A DNA stretch of 12,051 nucleotides from Izhakiella capsodis (lineage in GTDB: Bacteria; Pseudomonadota; Gammaproteobacteria; Enterobacterales; Enterobacteriaceae), in NCBI RefSeq assembly GCF_900115045.1, contig NZ_FOVC01000020.1, forward strand, positions 1 through 12,051. The letters run 5' to 3'. The stretch's first letter is position 1. Each line of letters begins with the position of its first letter. The position numbers were made by a program, and so were the translations under genes. A model generated the notes under the pieces. It made no database searches. It saw nothing but the letters and a program-made list of their open reading frames with translations, and was not told the origin of the DNA. Positions 1 to 4,855 of the stretch are shown one piece after another.

Positions 1-484
1 TTTTCAAATGACCCTTGCGAATTGTCATTCTTGAACTTCCCGGCCTGCCAAAAGTTTCAAGTGACCATTCGTTAACCCTGAAAACCCTGTTTTGCATTTC
101 TCCTACTGCCAAATCCTTTAAACTTCCCATGTCCAGCAATGAAAGGTTTGGCTGAGTCTCTTTTTCAATGAGATCAAGTAACCAGCGACGAAGTGATTTA
201 GCTACTTTGGTTTCTGCCAGCATTCCAAGCAAGTGTGCGCCGCGAGGCGAAAATATTCTCGCTCTGTTATACTGCAACTTATTGTTTTTATTACGAGAGG
301 TCACAGTGACCACTCGCGTCATCTCTGCACTGAATTCATCTTTATTTCTGTTGTAAAGGCGGTTTACTGATTTTTCATCAGCATATTCGAGCAATTCAGC
401 CATGTTTGCGCTCGTAAACCATATCTTTCCGTCTCCGTTATCAAATGGCACAACAGAGTGGTTTTTAAATGTCAATTCTTTCAT
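1..484 (-). CDS. BRO-N domain antirepressor-type phage protein (C-terminus beyond the window)
   Basis: The minus frame is open from ATG 484-482 to the window edge, giving 161 codons and no stop. The start is preceded by AAGGAA about 6 bases upstream. The first ~110 residues look like a BRO-N domain: MKELTFKNHSVVPF, then KIWFTSANMAELLEY, and the typical motif SPRGAHLLGMLAETKVAKSL near residues 98-117. BRO-N proteins of temperate phages are often antirepressors or DNA-binding regulators; the variable C-terminal half, which would tell these apart, is missing. The gene follows the lysis cluster and a rho-independent terminator, and directly follows a C4-like structured RNA. That pairing is known for ant genes of P1/P7 and many prophages. 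Antirepressor function is therefore inferred from context plus the N-terminal domain. Confidence 0.8.
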   Translation of the reverse strand, partial: MKELTFKNHSVVPFDNGDGKIWFTSANMAELLEYADEKSVNRLYNRNKDEFSAEMTRVVTVTSRNKNNKLQYNRARIFSPRGAHLLGMLAETKVAKSLRRWLLDLIEKETQPNLSLLDMGSLKDLAVGEMQNRVFRVNEWSLETFGRPGSSRMTIRKGHLK

Positions 485-498
485 CGTATTTCCTTTTG

Positions 499-588
499 GG
501 GATATGCGTCAGTTCTCGTAGATATGGACAGCCCAAGAGCGGCACGATGAAAGCCACCGTCCTATCTCTGCCACATATCCCGAAAAAG
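499..588 (-). ncRNA. C4-type antisense RNA / structured leader of the antirepressor gene
   Basis: On the minus strand three nested helices can be traced by eye. The outer helix is GGGATATG (581-574) with CATATCCC (506-499). The middle helix is AGATAGGAC (567-559) with GTCCATATCT (529-520), with one bulged A. The inner helix is GGTGGC (558-553) with GCCGCT (543-538), with two G-U pairs, closing a 9-base loop. The loop and adjoining base (553-544, CTTTCATCGT) are perfectly complementary for 10 bases to ACGATGAAAG (487-478), which contains the antirepressor start codon. A second unpaired stretch, TTGGG (536-532), complements CCCAA (500-496) just upstream of the ribosome binding site. P1/P7 C4 RNA works this way: an RNA from the same transcript blocks translation of ant. 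No clear sigma70 promoter is visible between 589 and 634. Confidence 0.75.
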
Positions 589-603
589 ACTCTTGATTTA
601 AAT

Positions 604-619
604 GCGCACGAGAATGCGC
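604..619. repeat. Small inverted repeat GCGCA/TGCGC upstream of the C4-like RNA
   Basis: GCGCA (604-608) and TGCGC (615-619) form a 5-bp perfect dyad with a 6-base centre. It lies between the terminator of the upstream gene and the structured RNA. It could be an operator for C4/antirepressor transcription or a 5' hairpin of the precursor RNA; the sequence does not decide. Confidence 0.35.
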
Positions 620-634
620 GTGGATTTACTGCAT

Positions 635-659
635 AAAAAGGCCCCGCTAATGCGAGGCC
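635..659 (-). terminator. Rho-independent terminator after the 138-aa gene
   Basis: The minus-strand transcript reads GGCCTCGC, ATTA, GCGGGGCC, then five T. The 8-bp stem has one mismatch. It starts 10 bases after the stop codon of the preceding minus-strand gene and separates the lysis-region transcript from the C4/antirepressor unit. Confidence 0.85.
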
Positions 660-668
660 AGTTTAATT

Positions 669-1085
669 TCAGACGGGTTGTAAGACGGCCATTATCCTGA
701 GTGTCAGCTCACCACCATTTTCAAACATGGTTTTTATCTGGTTTTCTGTATCCGTTAAAAATCCATACAGTCCATTTTGCTTAACATTTGTAATGAAGGG
801 TCTTACTGTCGCCTGGAATGAACGCAAAGACGGATTAACGTACGGAACGGGATAAAGATGCGTTTCATCCCCTGTTTGCTGGGTAGAGAAGCTCAGGGTA
901 ATTTGTGCAGGCATGTACTCAAATATCACATTTGATGGTATGCACGAGATGTAGAGACTGACAAGATAATTCTGATCTTCAATCACTCCCTGATTTCTCA
1001 GCATCAAGTCCGTACTTTCAAGTGTAAAAGTTAATCCGCTCGCTTTATTAAAGTATACTGTTGAATCTGTAATTATTGCGCTCAA
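669..1085 (-). CDS. Conserved-looking phage protein of unknown function, 138 aa
   Basis: The start is TTG (1085-1083), supported by AGAGGT seven bases upstream. The protein has no signal peptide, membrane segment or cysteine-rich motif. It is rich in alternating hydrophobic and polar residues, which suggests a beta-rich soluble fold (for example TLSFSTQQTGDETHLYPV near the middle). It sits between two clear minus-strand terminators, so it appears to be its own transcription unit or is reached only by antiterminated late transcripts. Its position after Rz/Rz1 and before the antirepressor is where lambdoid phages often carry accessory genes. I do not recognise the family. Confidence 0.7.
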   Translation of the reverse strand: MSAIITDSTVYFNKASGLTFTLESTDLMLRNQGVIEDQNYLVSLYISCIPSNVIFEYMPAQITLSFSTQQTGDETHLYPVPYVNPSLRSFQATVRPFITNVKQNGLYGFLTDTENQIKTMFENGGELTLRIMAVLQPV

Positions 1086-1125
1086 TTTATAAACCTCTCT
1101 ATTAAATACGGATCGGTGACTACAT

Positions 1126-1151
1126 AAAAAAAAGGCCGCCGATTGGCGACC
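1126..1151 (-). terminator. Rho-independent terminator at the end of the lysis cassette
   Basis: On the minus strand GGTCGCC, loop AATC, GGCGGCC (one G-U pair) is followed by eight T. It starts 20 bases past the Rz stop codon. Confidence 0.9.
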
Positions 1152-1170
1152 TCTTATTTCGGTTCAGGCG

Positions 1171-1656
1171 TTACTGCGTTTTTTCAACGTTCTGTATTGC
1201 CCTGATATAGTCCTGAAGCCCGTTTATTTGTTTTTCTGCTGTTGCGATTTGCTCTCTGAGACGAAAATAATTTTGTTCAGCGTCTGCTGTAACGGCGGCG
1301 GCGGAAGCATCAGCCACGCCGCTGGCGCGGGTAGCGTCGGACACTCGCTCACATGTTGCGTTGACGCGCAGCCGCTTAGCGCCGCTGGCAACATCACGCT
1401 GCAAGTCATCAATGGTATTTTTCGCATCGTCCAACTCTTTCGTATATTTCGCGTCGATAGCTGCTACTGATAGCTGCTGGCGCTGCATGTGAGTGATAGT
1501 GCTCAGCCTGGAATCTGCCAGTTGTGCAAACTCATGCTGCTTATTCAATGCCGCAAGATAGTTATCCCGATAATATGATGTCAATCTGCATGCAACAGTT
1601 GTTACTACGATTAGCAAGCCAAATATCATAGTTTTAGCGCAAAACGGGAAACTCAT
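1171..1656 (-). CDS. Rz: Rz i-spanin (inner-membrane subunit)
   Basis: The 161-aa protein has a short cytoplasmic N-terminus, one N-terminal membrane segment (about residues 7-25, CAKTMIFGLLIVVTTVACRL), then a long charged, Gln/Lys/Glu-rich periplasmic part predicted to form coiled coil. This is the layout of the Rz inner-membrane spanin, which pairs with the outer-membrane lipoprotein Rz1 to fuse the two membranes in the last step of lysis. I chose ATG 1656-1654, not the in-frame start 18 bases upstream, because it gives an ATGA overlap with the endolysin stop and has AAGGA upstream. Rz1 is embedded in another frame (1427-1224), the diagnostic arrangement. A terminator follows directly. Confidence 0.93.
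   Translation of the reverse strand: MSFPFCAKTMIFGLLIVVTTVACRLTSYYRDNYLAALNKQHEFAQLADSRLSTITHMQRQQLSVAAIDAKYTKELDDAKNTIDDLQRDVASGAKRLRVNATCERVSDATRASGVADASAAAVTADAEQNYFRLREQIATAEKQINGLQDYIRAIQNVEKTQ
1224..1427 (-). CDS. Rz1: Rz1 o-spanin lipoprotein, nested inside Rz
   Basis: The 67-aa ORF lies entirely within Rz in a different frame. It begins with a lipoprotein signal (MRKIPLMTCSVMLPAALSGC) with lipobox LSGC; signal peptidase II would cut before Cys20 and leave a mature peptide of about 48 residues. That peptide is proline-rich (PTLPAPAAW, LPPPPLQQ), the hallmark of Rz1. It would be lipid-anchored in the outer membrane and contact the periplasmic end of Rz across the cell wall. The nested arrangement and the lipobox together make this call firm. 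Confidence 0.93.
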   Translation of the reverse strand: MRKIPLMTCSVMLPAALSGCASTQHVSECPTLPAPAAWLMLPPPPLQQTLNKIIFVSESKSQQQKNK

Positions 1657-2174
1657 TTCAATCCTTCCAGGCACAATGCCTCAGACTCAGCACGCCGGGT
1701 AACCAGTCCGTTTAGTTTTTTCCCGTTGGCATATACCCAGCGTGGCAGCTCATTACATGCCGCGACTAACTTCCCCTGTCGGAATAAACGGAACATTGTT
1801 GATTTCTGCATGGTCGGGCAGCCCACATTGAACGTGATTTCTACGGCGGCGGAAAATGTATTCTCCGGCAGCTTTGCACCGTTGGCATAACGATTAACGC
1901 ACCGCTCGGCGTCGAGGATGTTCTTTTGCCAGTCAGCGGCAATCTGCTTATCCGTTTTACGGGCGCCGGGCTTAACGCCGTGAGTATTGCCGATACCATC
2001 GGTCAGAATACCGGCCGGACAGTGATACGGGTCGCGCCTGCACCCTTCAGCATTGCCAATAAGCTCAAGACCCCGCTGATTGGTGCGGACCTGGCCTTTG
2101 TCAATAACCAGCCCGATAATCACCGCCACGGAACAAATGCCACCGGCAAGACCCGTTTTGATTTTTCCTGACAT
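1653..2174 (-). CDS. SAR endolysin, GH24 lysozyme of the P1 Lyz type
   Basis: The 173-aa protein starts with a Gly/Ala/Ser-rich, weakly hydrophobic signal-anchor-release segment (about residues 9-24, LAGGICSVAVIIGLVI), followed by a T4-lysozyme-like glycoside hydrolase 24 domain. The catalytic Glu is E43; at the T4 spacing of +9 and +15 are C52 and T58. Cys14 (in the SAR segment), Cys45 and Cys52 match the C13/C44/C51 trio of P1 Lyz, displaced by one. In P1 Lyz the tethered enzyme is locked by a disulfide to the active-site Cys and freed when the SAR cysteine leaves the membrane. GAGG precedes ATG 2174; the stop overlaps the Rz start (ATGA). The holin lies 7 bases upstream. Export should be Sec-dependent and holin-independent. 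Confidence 0.92.
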   Translation of the reverse strand: MSGKIKTGLAGGICSVAVIIGLVIDKGQVRTNQRGLELIGNAEGCRRDPYHCPAGILTDGIGNTHGVKPGARKTDKQIAADWQKNILDAERCVNRYANGAKLPENTFSAAVEITFNVGCPTMQKSTMFRLFRQGKLVAACNELPRWVYANGKKLNGLVTRRAESEALCLEGLK

Positions 2175-2181
2175 CGTGGCC

Positions 2182-2409
2182 TCATTCGTTCATCGCGCGA
2201 TAAGCGGCTTTTGCTTTTGCTTTGTCATAACCAACAGCCGTTAACTTATTAACCAGCTTGCGCTTGTAGTACCAGTTGATAACAAATGTGCCGATCGCAA
2301 CGACAATACCCACCATTACCGCCCAGTCCTGTAAAGTCATCGCCCCGGCTGCGGTTAGCATCGATGCGACCCAGTACGATAGCTGGGAACTGTATTTGTC
2401 CATTCTCAT
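2182..2409 (-). CDS. Class II (S21-like) holin with dual start
   Basis: The 75-aa protein has two membrane segments (about residues 8-26 and 29-48), a basic KRK cluster after the second, and a charged C-terminal tail. It begins MRMDKYSS, resembling the MKSMDK start of the phage 21 pinholin. Two ATGs (2409-2407 and 2403-2401) separated by one Arg codon form a dual-start motif; in S21 the longer product is an antiholin because an extra positive charge delays exit of TM1. An open frame extends further upstream to 2463, but the first of the paired ATGs has GGGA at suitable distance and fits family length. It lies immediately upstream of a SAR endolysin, the usual pinholin partner. Confidence 0.88.
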   Translation of the reverse strand: MRMDKYSSQLSYWVASMLTAAGAMTLQDWAVMVGIVVAIGTFVINWYYKRKLVNKLTAVGYDKAKAKAAYRAMNE

Positions 2410-2532
2410 TATCCCAACCCCCGCACGGGTGGCTGTCAGTTGAAAGAAAAGCGCCGCTGCCACAGTAGTTAAGCTGTGTGTTTGCAGTGAATGGCAGGGC
2501 GCGAAATATTTAGTGATTAGCTAAAAAAAAGC

Positions 2533-2561
2533 TTGCACTGTAATCATATTTCGATTACATT
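2533..2561 (+). promoter_or_regulatory. Sigma70-like promoter of the plus-strand three-gene cassette
   Basis: TTGCAC (2533-2538), a 17-base spacer and TACATT (2556-2561) form a good -35/-10 pair. The expected start point is near 2568, leaving a leader of roughly 40 bases before ATG 2609. The promoter points away from the lysis genes and against the main direction of phage transcription. Confidence 0.75.
2539..2559. promoter_or_regulatory. Palindromic operator inside the cassette promoter
   Basis: TGTAATC (2539-2545) and GATTACA (2553-2559) are perfect 7-bp inverted arms around a 7-base centre. They fill the -35/-10 spacer and overlap the -10 box. A dimeric repressor bound here would exclude RNA polymerase. 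The natural candidate ligand is the small HTH protein encoded at 2836-3003 (inference); the phage Cro or repressor is less likely because their operators at 11193-11264 have different half-sites. Confidence 0.7.
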
Positions 2562-2608
2562 AGTCACATCGAAAGGCAATCATGCCAATAGCAAAAAAGG
2601 AATTAAAG

Positions 2609-2836
2609 ATGAACGCTTTTGAAATCTACGATGCCGCATTTGACTCCGCTAATGACAACATCGAATACACCGCTCACTACGTAAAACAGTATGCAGAGGG
2701 CGCATTAGATGTCTTTCTCAGTGATGAAATAGCTAAAGAAATCGCTGATTGCGCTATAAAATTCAGGGATAACGGTAACGGCACCAACGACCTGTATCAT
2801 TTTGTAGAAAAGCCACTGAGTGAAATTGAAATCTGA
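2609..2836 (+). CDS. Small acidic protein of unknown function, first gene of plus-strand cassette
   Basis: The 75-aa product begins MNAFEIYDAAFDSANDN and is acidic and probably mostly helical, without membrane segments or cysteine motifs. ATG 2609 has AAGGA seven bases upstream. An in-frame ATG at 2582 would add nine residues and has GAAAGG upstream at shorter spacing, so the longer 84-aa form is possible. The stop codon overlaps the start of the next gene (TGATG), so the two are translationally coupled. It follows a dedicated promoter/operator. I do not recognise a family; the position between Q and the lysis genes is a common site for morons in lambdoid phages. Confidence 0.75.
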   Translation: MNAFEIYDAAFDSANDNIEYTAHYVKQYAEGALDVFLSDEIAKEIADCAIKFRDNGNGTNDLYHFVEKPLSEIEI

Positions 2837-3003
2837 TGCCCTTAAGTGAATATATAGCCGCCAGATATGGCGGCAACCAGGCCGGGTTCGCCCGCGCTAT
2901 GGGCGTTAATCGCCAGCAAGTGACTAAATGGCTTAATGATGGGTGGATCGTCTCCGGGAACTGGATTTACAGCCCCCGAAGAGAACTGCCTAAGTCCTGT
3001 TAA
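2836..3003 (+). CDS. Small Cro-like helix-turn-helix DNA-binding protein (55 aa)
   Basis: The protein starts MPLSEYIAARYGGNQAGFAR and continues with AMGVNRQQVTKWLNDGW. Residues 14-37 have the spacing of a helix-turn-helix (QAGFARAMGVNRQQVTKWLN), with the recognition helix at about 25-36. The tail IYSPRRELPKSC is typical of short Cro-like regulators in which a tryptophan-rich beta hairpin follows the HTH. ATG 2836-2838 overlaps the previous stop by one base. Being the second gene behind a promoter with a palindrome in its spacer, it is a good candidate autorepressor of the cassette. It is too short for a C-terminal sensor domain. Function is inferred from the fold; partner and ligand are unknown. 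Confidence 0.82.
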   Translation: MPLSEYIAARYGGNQAGFARAMGVNRQQVTKWLNDGWIVSGNWIYSPRRELPKSC

Positions 3004-3017
3004 TTTCCGGTGCAAAA

Positions 3018-3551
3018 ATGTCCAAAAAAGATAACGAAGAACAAAAACTGGCTTACGTCGAAGCGCTAAAGTTAGCCGATGTTAGCAGAGACATGCTCAA
3101 GGTATTGCACAAAGTTAATGATAACACTCTCGACAAATGGCTGTACGTCCCTGACCGATACCCCCCTTTCAGGGCTTGCTGGGAATTGTGGATGTACATC
3201 CGCCGACGCCGGGAGGCAGTCGCCCGCCCTTTGCAAACGCTCATTCATCGTTCGATAACTCGTGCAGACGATGCAAGCAAGAAAGCCGGGCCTGTCGATA
3301 AGAAAAAGAAAATACATAATGTCGAGGGCAAATGGAGTCGTGATAATTTCCCCATCAGAACTTATCTCGTTAACGGGAAGCTGCTTTCAATTAAAGAAGC
3401 GGGGGATGAATTAGGCTACCCTCGAGATAAGCGTGGGATGTCAAATCTTTATTTTAGACTAAGAAGAGAAGGTATAAATCCTGGCAGCGACATTACTGAT
3501 TTGAAATACAAGCCGCGCGGTGGATCGCAGAAGAAAAAGTTGAAAAAGTGA
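3018..3551 (+). CDS. Basic protein of unknown function, possible DNA binder, last gene of plus-strand cassette
   Basis: The 177-aa protein is strongly basic. Residues ~10-65 contain helical segments ending in FRACWELWMYIRRRREAVAR. A Lys-rich linker near 90-100 (KKAGPVDKKKKIH) leads to a second region, TYLVNGKLLSIKEAGDELGY, followed by RGMSNLYFRLRREG, which resembles the NUMOD-like helix-turn-helix modules attached to phage homing nucleases. No nuclease motif (HNH, GIY-YIG) is visible. The C-terminus is KPRGGSQKKKLKK. ATG 3018 lies 14 bases after the HTH gene's stop, with only a poor ribosome binding site. Two DNA-binding-like regions suggest a transcriptional or nucleoid role, but no function can be assigned. 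Plus-strand terminators follow from 3633. Confidence 0.78.
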   Translation: MSKKDNEEQKLAYVEALKLADVSRDMLKVLHKVNDNTLDKWLYVPDRYPPFRACWELWMYIRRRREAVARPLQTLIHRSITRADDASKKAGPVDKKKKIHNVEGKWSRDNFPIRTYLVNGKLLSIKEAGDELGYPRDKRGMSNLYFRLRREGINPGSDITDLKYKPRGGSQKKKLKK

Positions 3552-3603
3552 TGATGATCGCATATACCGAAAAAAACTGAGTGGCTAAATATACCAGCTT
3601 GAC

Positions 3604-3631
3604 AAAAGCCCCGCGCATTTCTGCCGGGGCT
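3604..3631 (-). terminator. Terminator-like hairpin 1 in the late leader (repeat copy 1)
   Basis: AGCCCCG (3607-3613) pairs with CGGGGCT (3625-3631); GCA/TGC inside extends the stem past a bulged C to a TTTC loop. On the minus strand the hairpin is followed by TTTT, so it would stop leftward transcription between the Q-like gene and holin unless antiterminated. There is no T-tract on the plus side. The 28-base unit recurs at 3751-3778 with two differences. Confidence 0.7.
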
Positions 3632-3632
3632 G

Positions 3633-3699
3633 TTACCTTCCGTTCGCTACAGACTGGACTCAAGATTAAACAAATAACGGAAGGTGATTATTTTTTTAC
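3633..3699 (+). terminator. Long-loop inverted repeat with T-rich tail, end of plus-strand cassette
   Basis: TTACCTTCCGTT (3633-3644) pairs with AACGGAAGGTGA (3676-3687), giving a 12-bp stem with one G-U pair. The loop is 31 bases, and TTATTTTTTT follows. It lies 81 bases past the stop of the last plus-strand gene. The unusually long loop makes it less typical than a standard terminator; it could also be the 3' end of a small RNA or a protein-binding dyad. Confidence 0.5.
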
Positions 3700-3749
3700 A
3701 ATATCGCTTTTACGTTGTCAACACCCCGCCAGAACCCCGCCTGGAAAGC

Positions 3750-3786
3750 AAAAAGCCCCGCACATTTCTGCCAGGGCTTCTTTTTT
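3750..3786. terminator. Bidirectional terminator hairpin 2 (repeat copy 2)
   Basis: AGCCC (3754-3758) pairs with GGGCT (3774-3778), with a further G-C pair beyond one mismatch. The plus side is followed by TCTTTTTT and the minus side by five T. On the minus strand it lies about 90 bases past the Q-like gene, where a lambda tR' type terminator is expected; on the plus strand it is a backstop for the cassette. Confidence 0.8.
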
Positions 3787-3872
3787 CGATTTGGCGCTCA
3801 GTTCGCTTTGCTTCCCGAGCATGCCTGTATTTAGCCAGGTTTATTGCCCAATGTCTTTAGCATTTAGTGCTA
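3787..3872 (-). promoter_or_regulatory. Probable late promoter / Q-site region (pR'-like), boxes uncertain
   Basis: This is the only non-coding stretch between the Q-like gene and the terminators at 3750-3786, so by lambdoid logic the late promoter should lie here, reading left. On the minus strand TAAATA (preceding CAGGCATG) is a plausible -10, but no good -35 lies 16-18 bases upstream, which is not unusual for promoters helped by Q. Two small dyads are visible: TAGCA/TGCTA around 3857-3871 and CCTG/CAGG overlapping the -10 candidate. Assignment rests mainly on position. Confidence 0.4.
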
Positions 3873-4496
3873 TTACACAATTAATACAGAATACTCCTTC
3901 TCCATCTCTCGCTTAACGGCGTAATACAATTCTCCTTCGAGGATTTCTGACGCCCATTCCATTCTACTACGCGCCTCTTTTTGTGTAATGCCAGTGAAGT
4001 AAATAAGTGACTGAGAGATGTTTTGCGCGCTCTTGCATTTGCAGTAGCGTAATCTGGCTAAAGATCGGATTGGGTTGTCGCGTCCGAATGTCTTTACAAT
4101 CACAGACTCCATGAACGCCGCATCATCTGATTCTTTGGCGAGAGCGATGATGTTGGCCGTGGATGATTGAGGAATAAGGAGATCACGAGCTTTGCGGTAA
4201 AGATCATCACCTCGCCAGCCATCGCAATAAAGCTGCGTGACTATTTTCTCTATCTGCCGGGATTTCTGTTCGCTCCATTCGCATCTCAGCATCAACCTGC
4301 CGATTACGTTAATTTCCCCCCTTTCATATTCGTCGCCGGACAGGTGATTTCCCCACACAGTCAGTAAATGGCGTACCCAGACCTGCTGAGATTTATTGAT
4401 TGATTTCCAGCCTCGTCCGAACAGTCGGCGCATTTCAGCACTACTGCGGACGCCAGCCAGCCTGACAATTTGCTGATAATCCCGTTCTATTCTCAT
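3873..4496 (-). CDS. DUF1133-family protein, probable Q-like late antiterminator
   Basis: The 207-aa basic protein has the features I associate with DUF1133: WVRHLLTVWGNHLSGDEYERG, a second motif IGRLMLRCEW, RKARDLLIPQSSTANIIALA in the middle, and EILEGELYYAVKREMEKEY at the end. This family is found at the Q position of many enterobacterial lambdoid phages and is commonly regarded as a late-gene regulator; biochemical proof for this family is not something I can cite. Context agrees: it is the last gene of the nin block, overlaps RusA by ATGA, and is followed by a terminator-filled gap leading to holin. The middle region CKCKSAQNISQSLIYFTGITQKEARSR resembles a helix-turn-helix of the sigma-region-4 type. 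It lacks the zinc motif of lambda Q. Confidence 0.75.
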   Translation of the reverse strand: MRIERDYQQIVRLAGVRSSAEMRRLFGRGWKSINKSQQVWVRHLLTVWGNHLSGDEYERGEINVIGRLMLRCEWSEQKSRQIEKIVTQLYCDGWRGDDLYRKARDLLIPQSSTANIIALAKESDDAAFMESVIVKTFGRDNPIRSLARLRYCKCKSAQNISQSLIYFTGITQKEARSRMEWASEILEGELYYAVKREMEKEYSVLIV

Positions 4497-4855
4497 GCTG
4501 ACTCCAGTTCAGTTATCGTTACCTCCAGCGATCCGCCTTTCACCTGCACCCCGCGTCGCACCCTGAAATCATCAATCTGTTCGTCGTCAGCCATAAACCC
4601 TGCGTGAACCAGCGAATCAAATACGGCTTTTTGCAGGTTGTCGAGGTCGCGGCGGCGCTTGTCAGGATGGTTGGCGATGATCGAGATTTTGAGACGTGCG
4701 GTGGTGTTGATGTTGAGGTGTTGCTGCTGGATTATGCTGATGATGTCTTGCCGGTACTTCGTGCCTTTGGCGCTGATGTAGTGTCGCCCTCTGCAATGTC
4801 GCCAGTAGGTATTCACCGTTGGTGGCCAGGGTAGAGTTATTCTGTATTCGCTCAT
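4493..4855 (-). CDS. rusA: RusA-family Holliday junction resolvase
   Basis: The 120-aa protein matches RusA in length and motifs. LPWPPTVNTYWRH at the N-terminus is the family signature. The catalytic acidic residues fall exactly at the E. coli RusA positions: D70 and D72 in RRRDLDNLQKAVFD, K76 after them, and D91 in FMADDEQID. RusA is a dimeric, metal-dependent endonuclease that resolves four-way junctions with symmetrical nicks; in phage it clears branched intermediates before packaging. ATG 4855 overlaps the stop of the YbcO-like gene, and its own stop overlaps the Q-like start, both by ATGA, so the three are translationally coupled. No key residue is missing. Confidence 0.96.
   Translation of the reverse strand: MSEYRITLPWPPTVNTYWRHCRGRHYISAKGTKYRQDIISIIQQQHLNINTTARLKISIIANHPDKRRRDLDNLQKAVFDSLVHAGFMADDEQIDDFRVRRGVQVKGGSLEVTITELESA

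Noticed and set aside
589..640. LexA box or sigma70 promoter for the C4/antirepressor unit
   Set aside because: No CTGT-N8-ACAG motif; TTTAAA at a -10 position has no acceptable -35 at 16-18 bases.
3581..3916. Plus-strand open frame of 111 codons after the cassette
   Set aside because: It spans both repeated terminator hairpins and the long-loop hairpin, lacks a ribosome binding site, and runs antisense into the end of the Q-like gene. The codons look like read-through of non-coding DNA.
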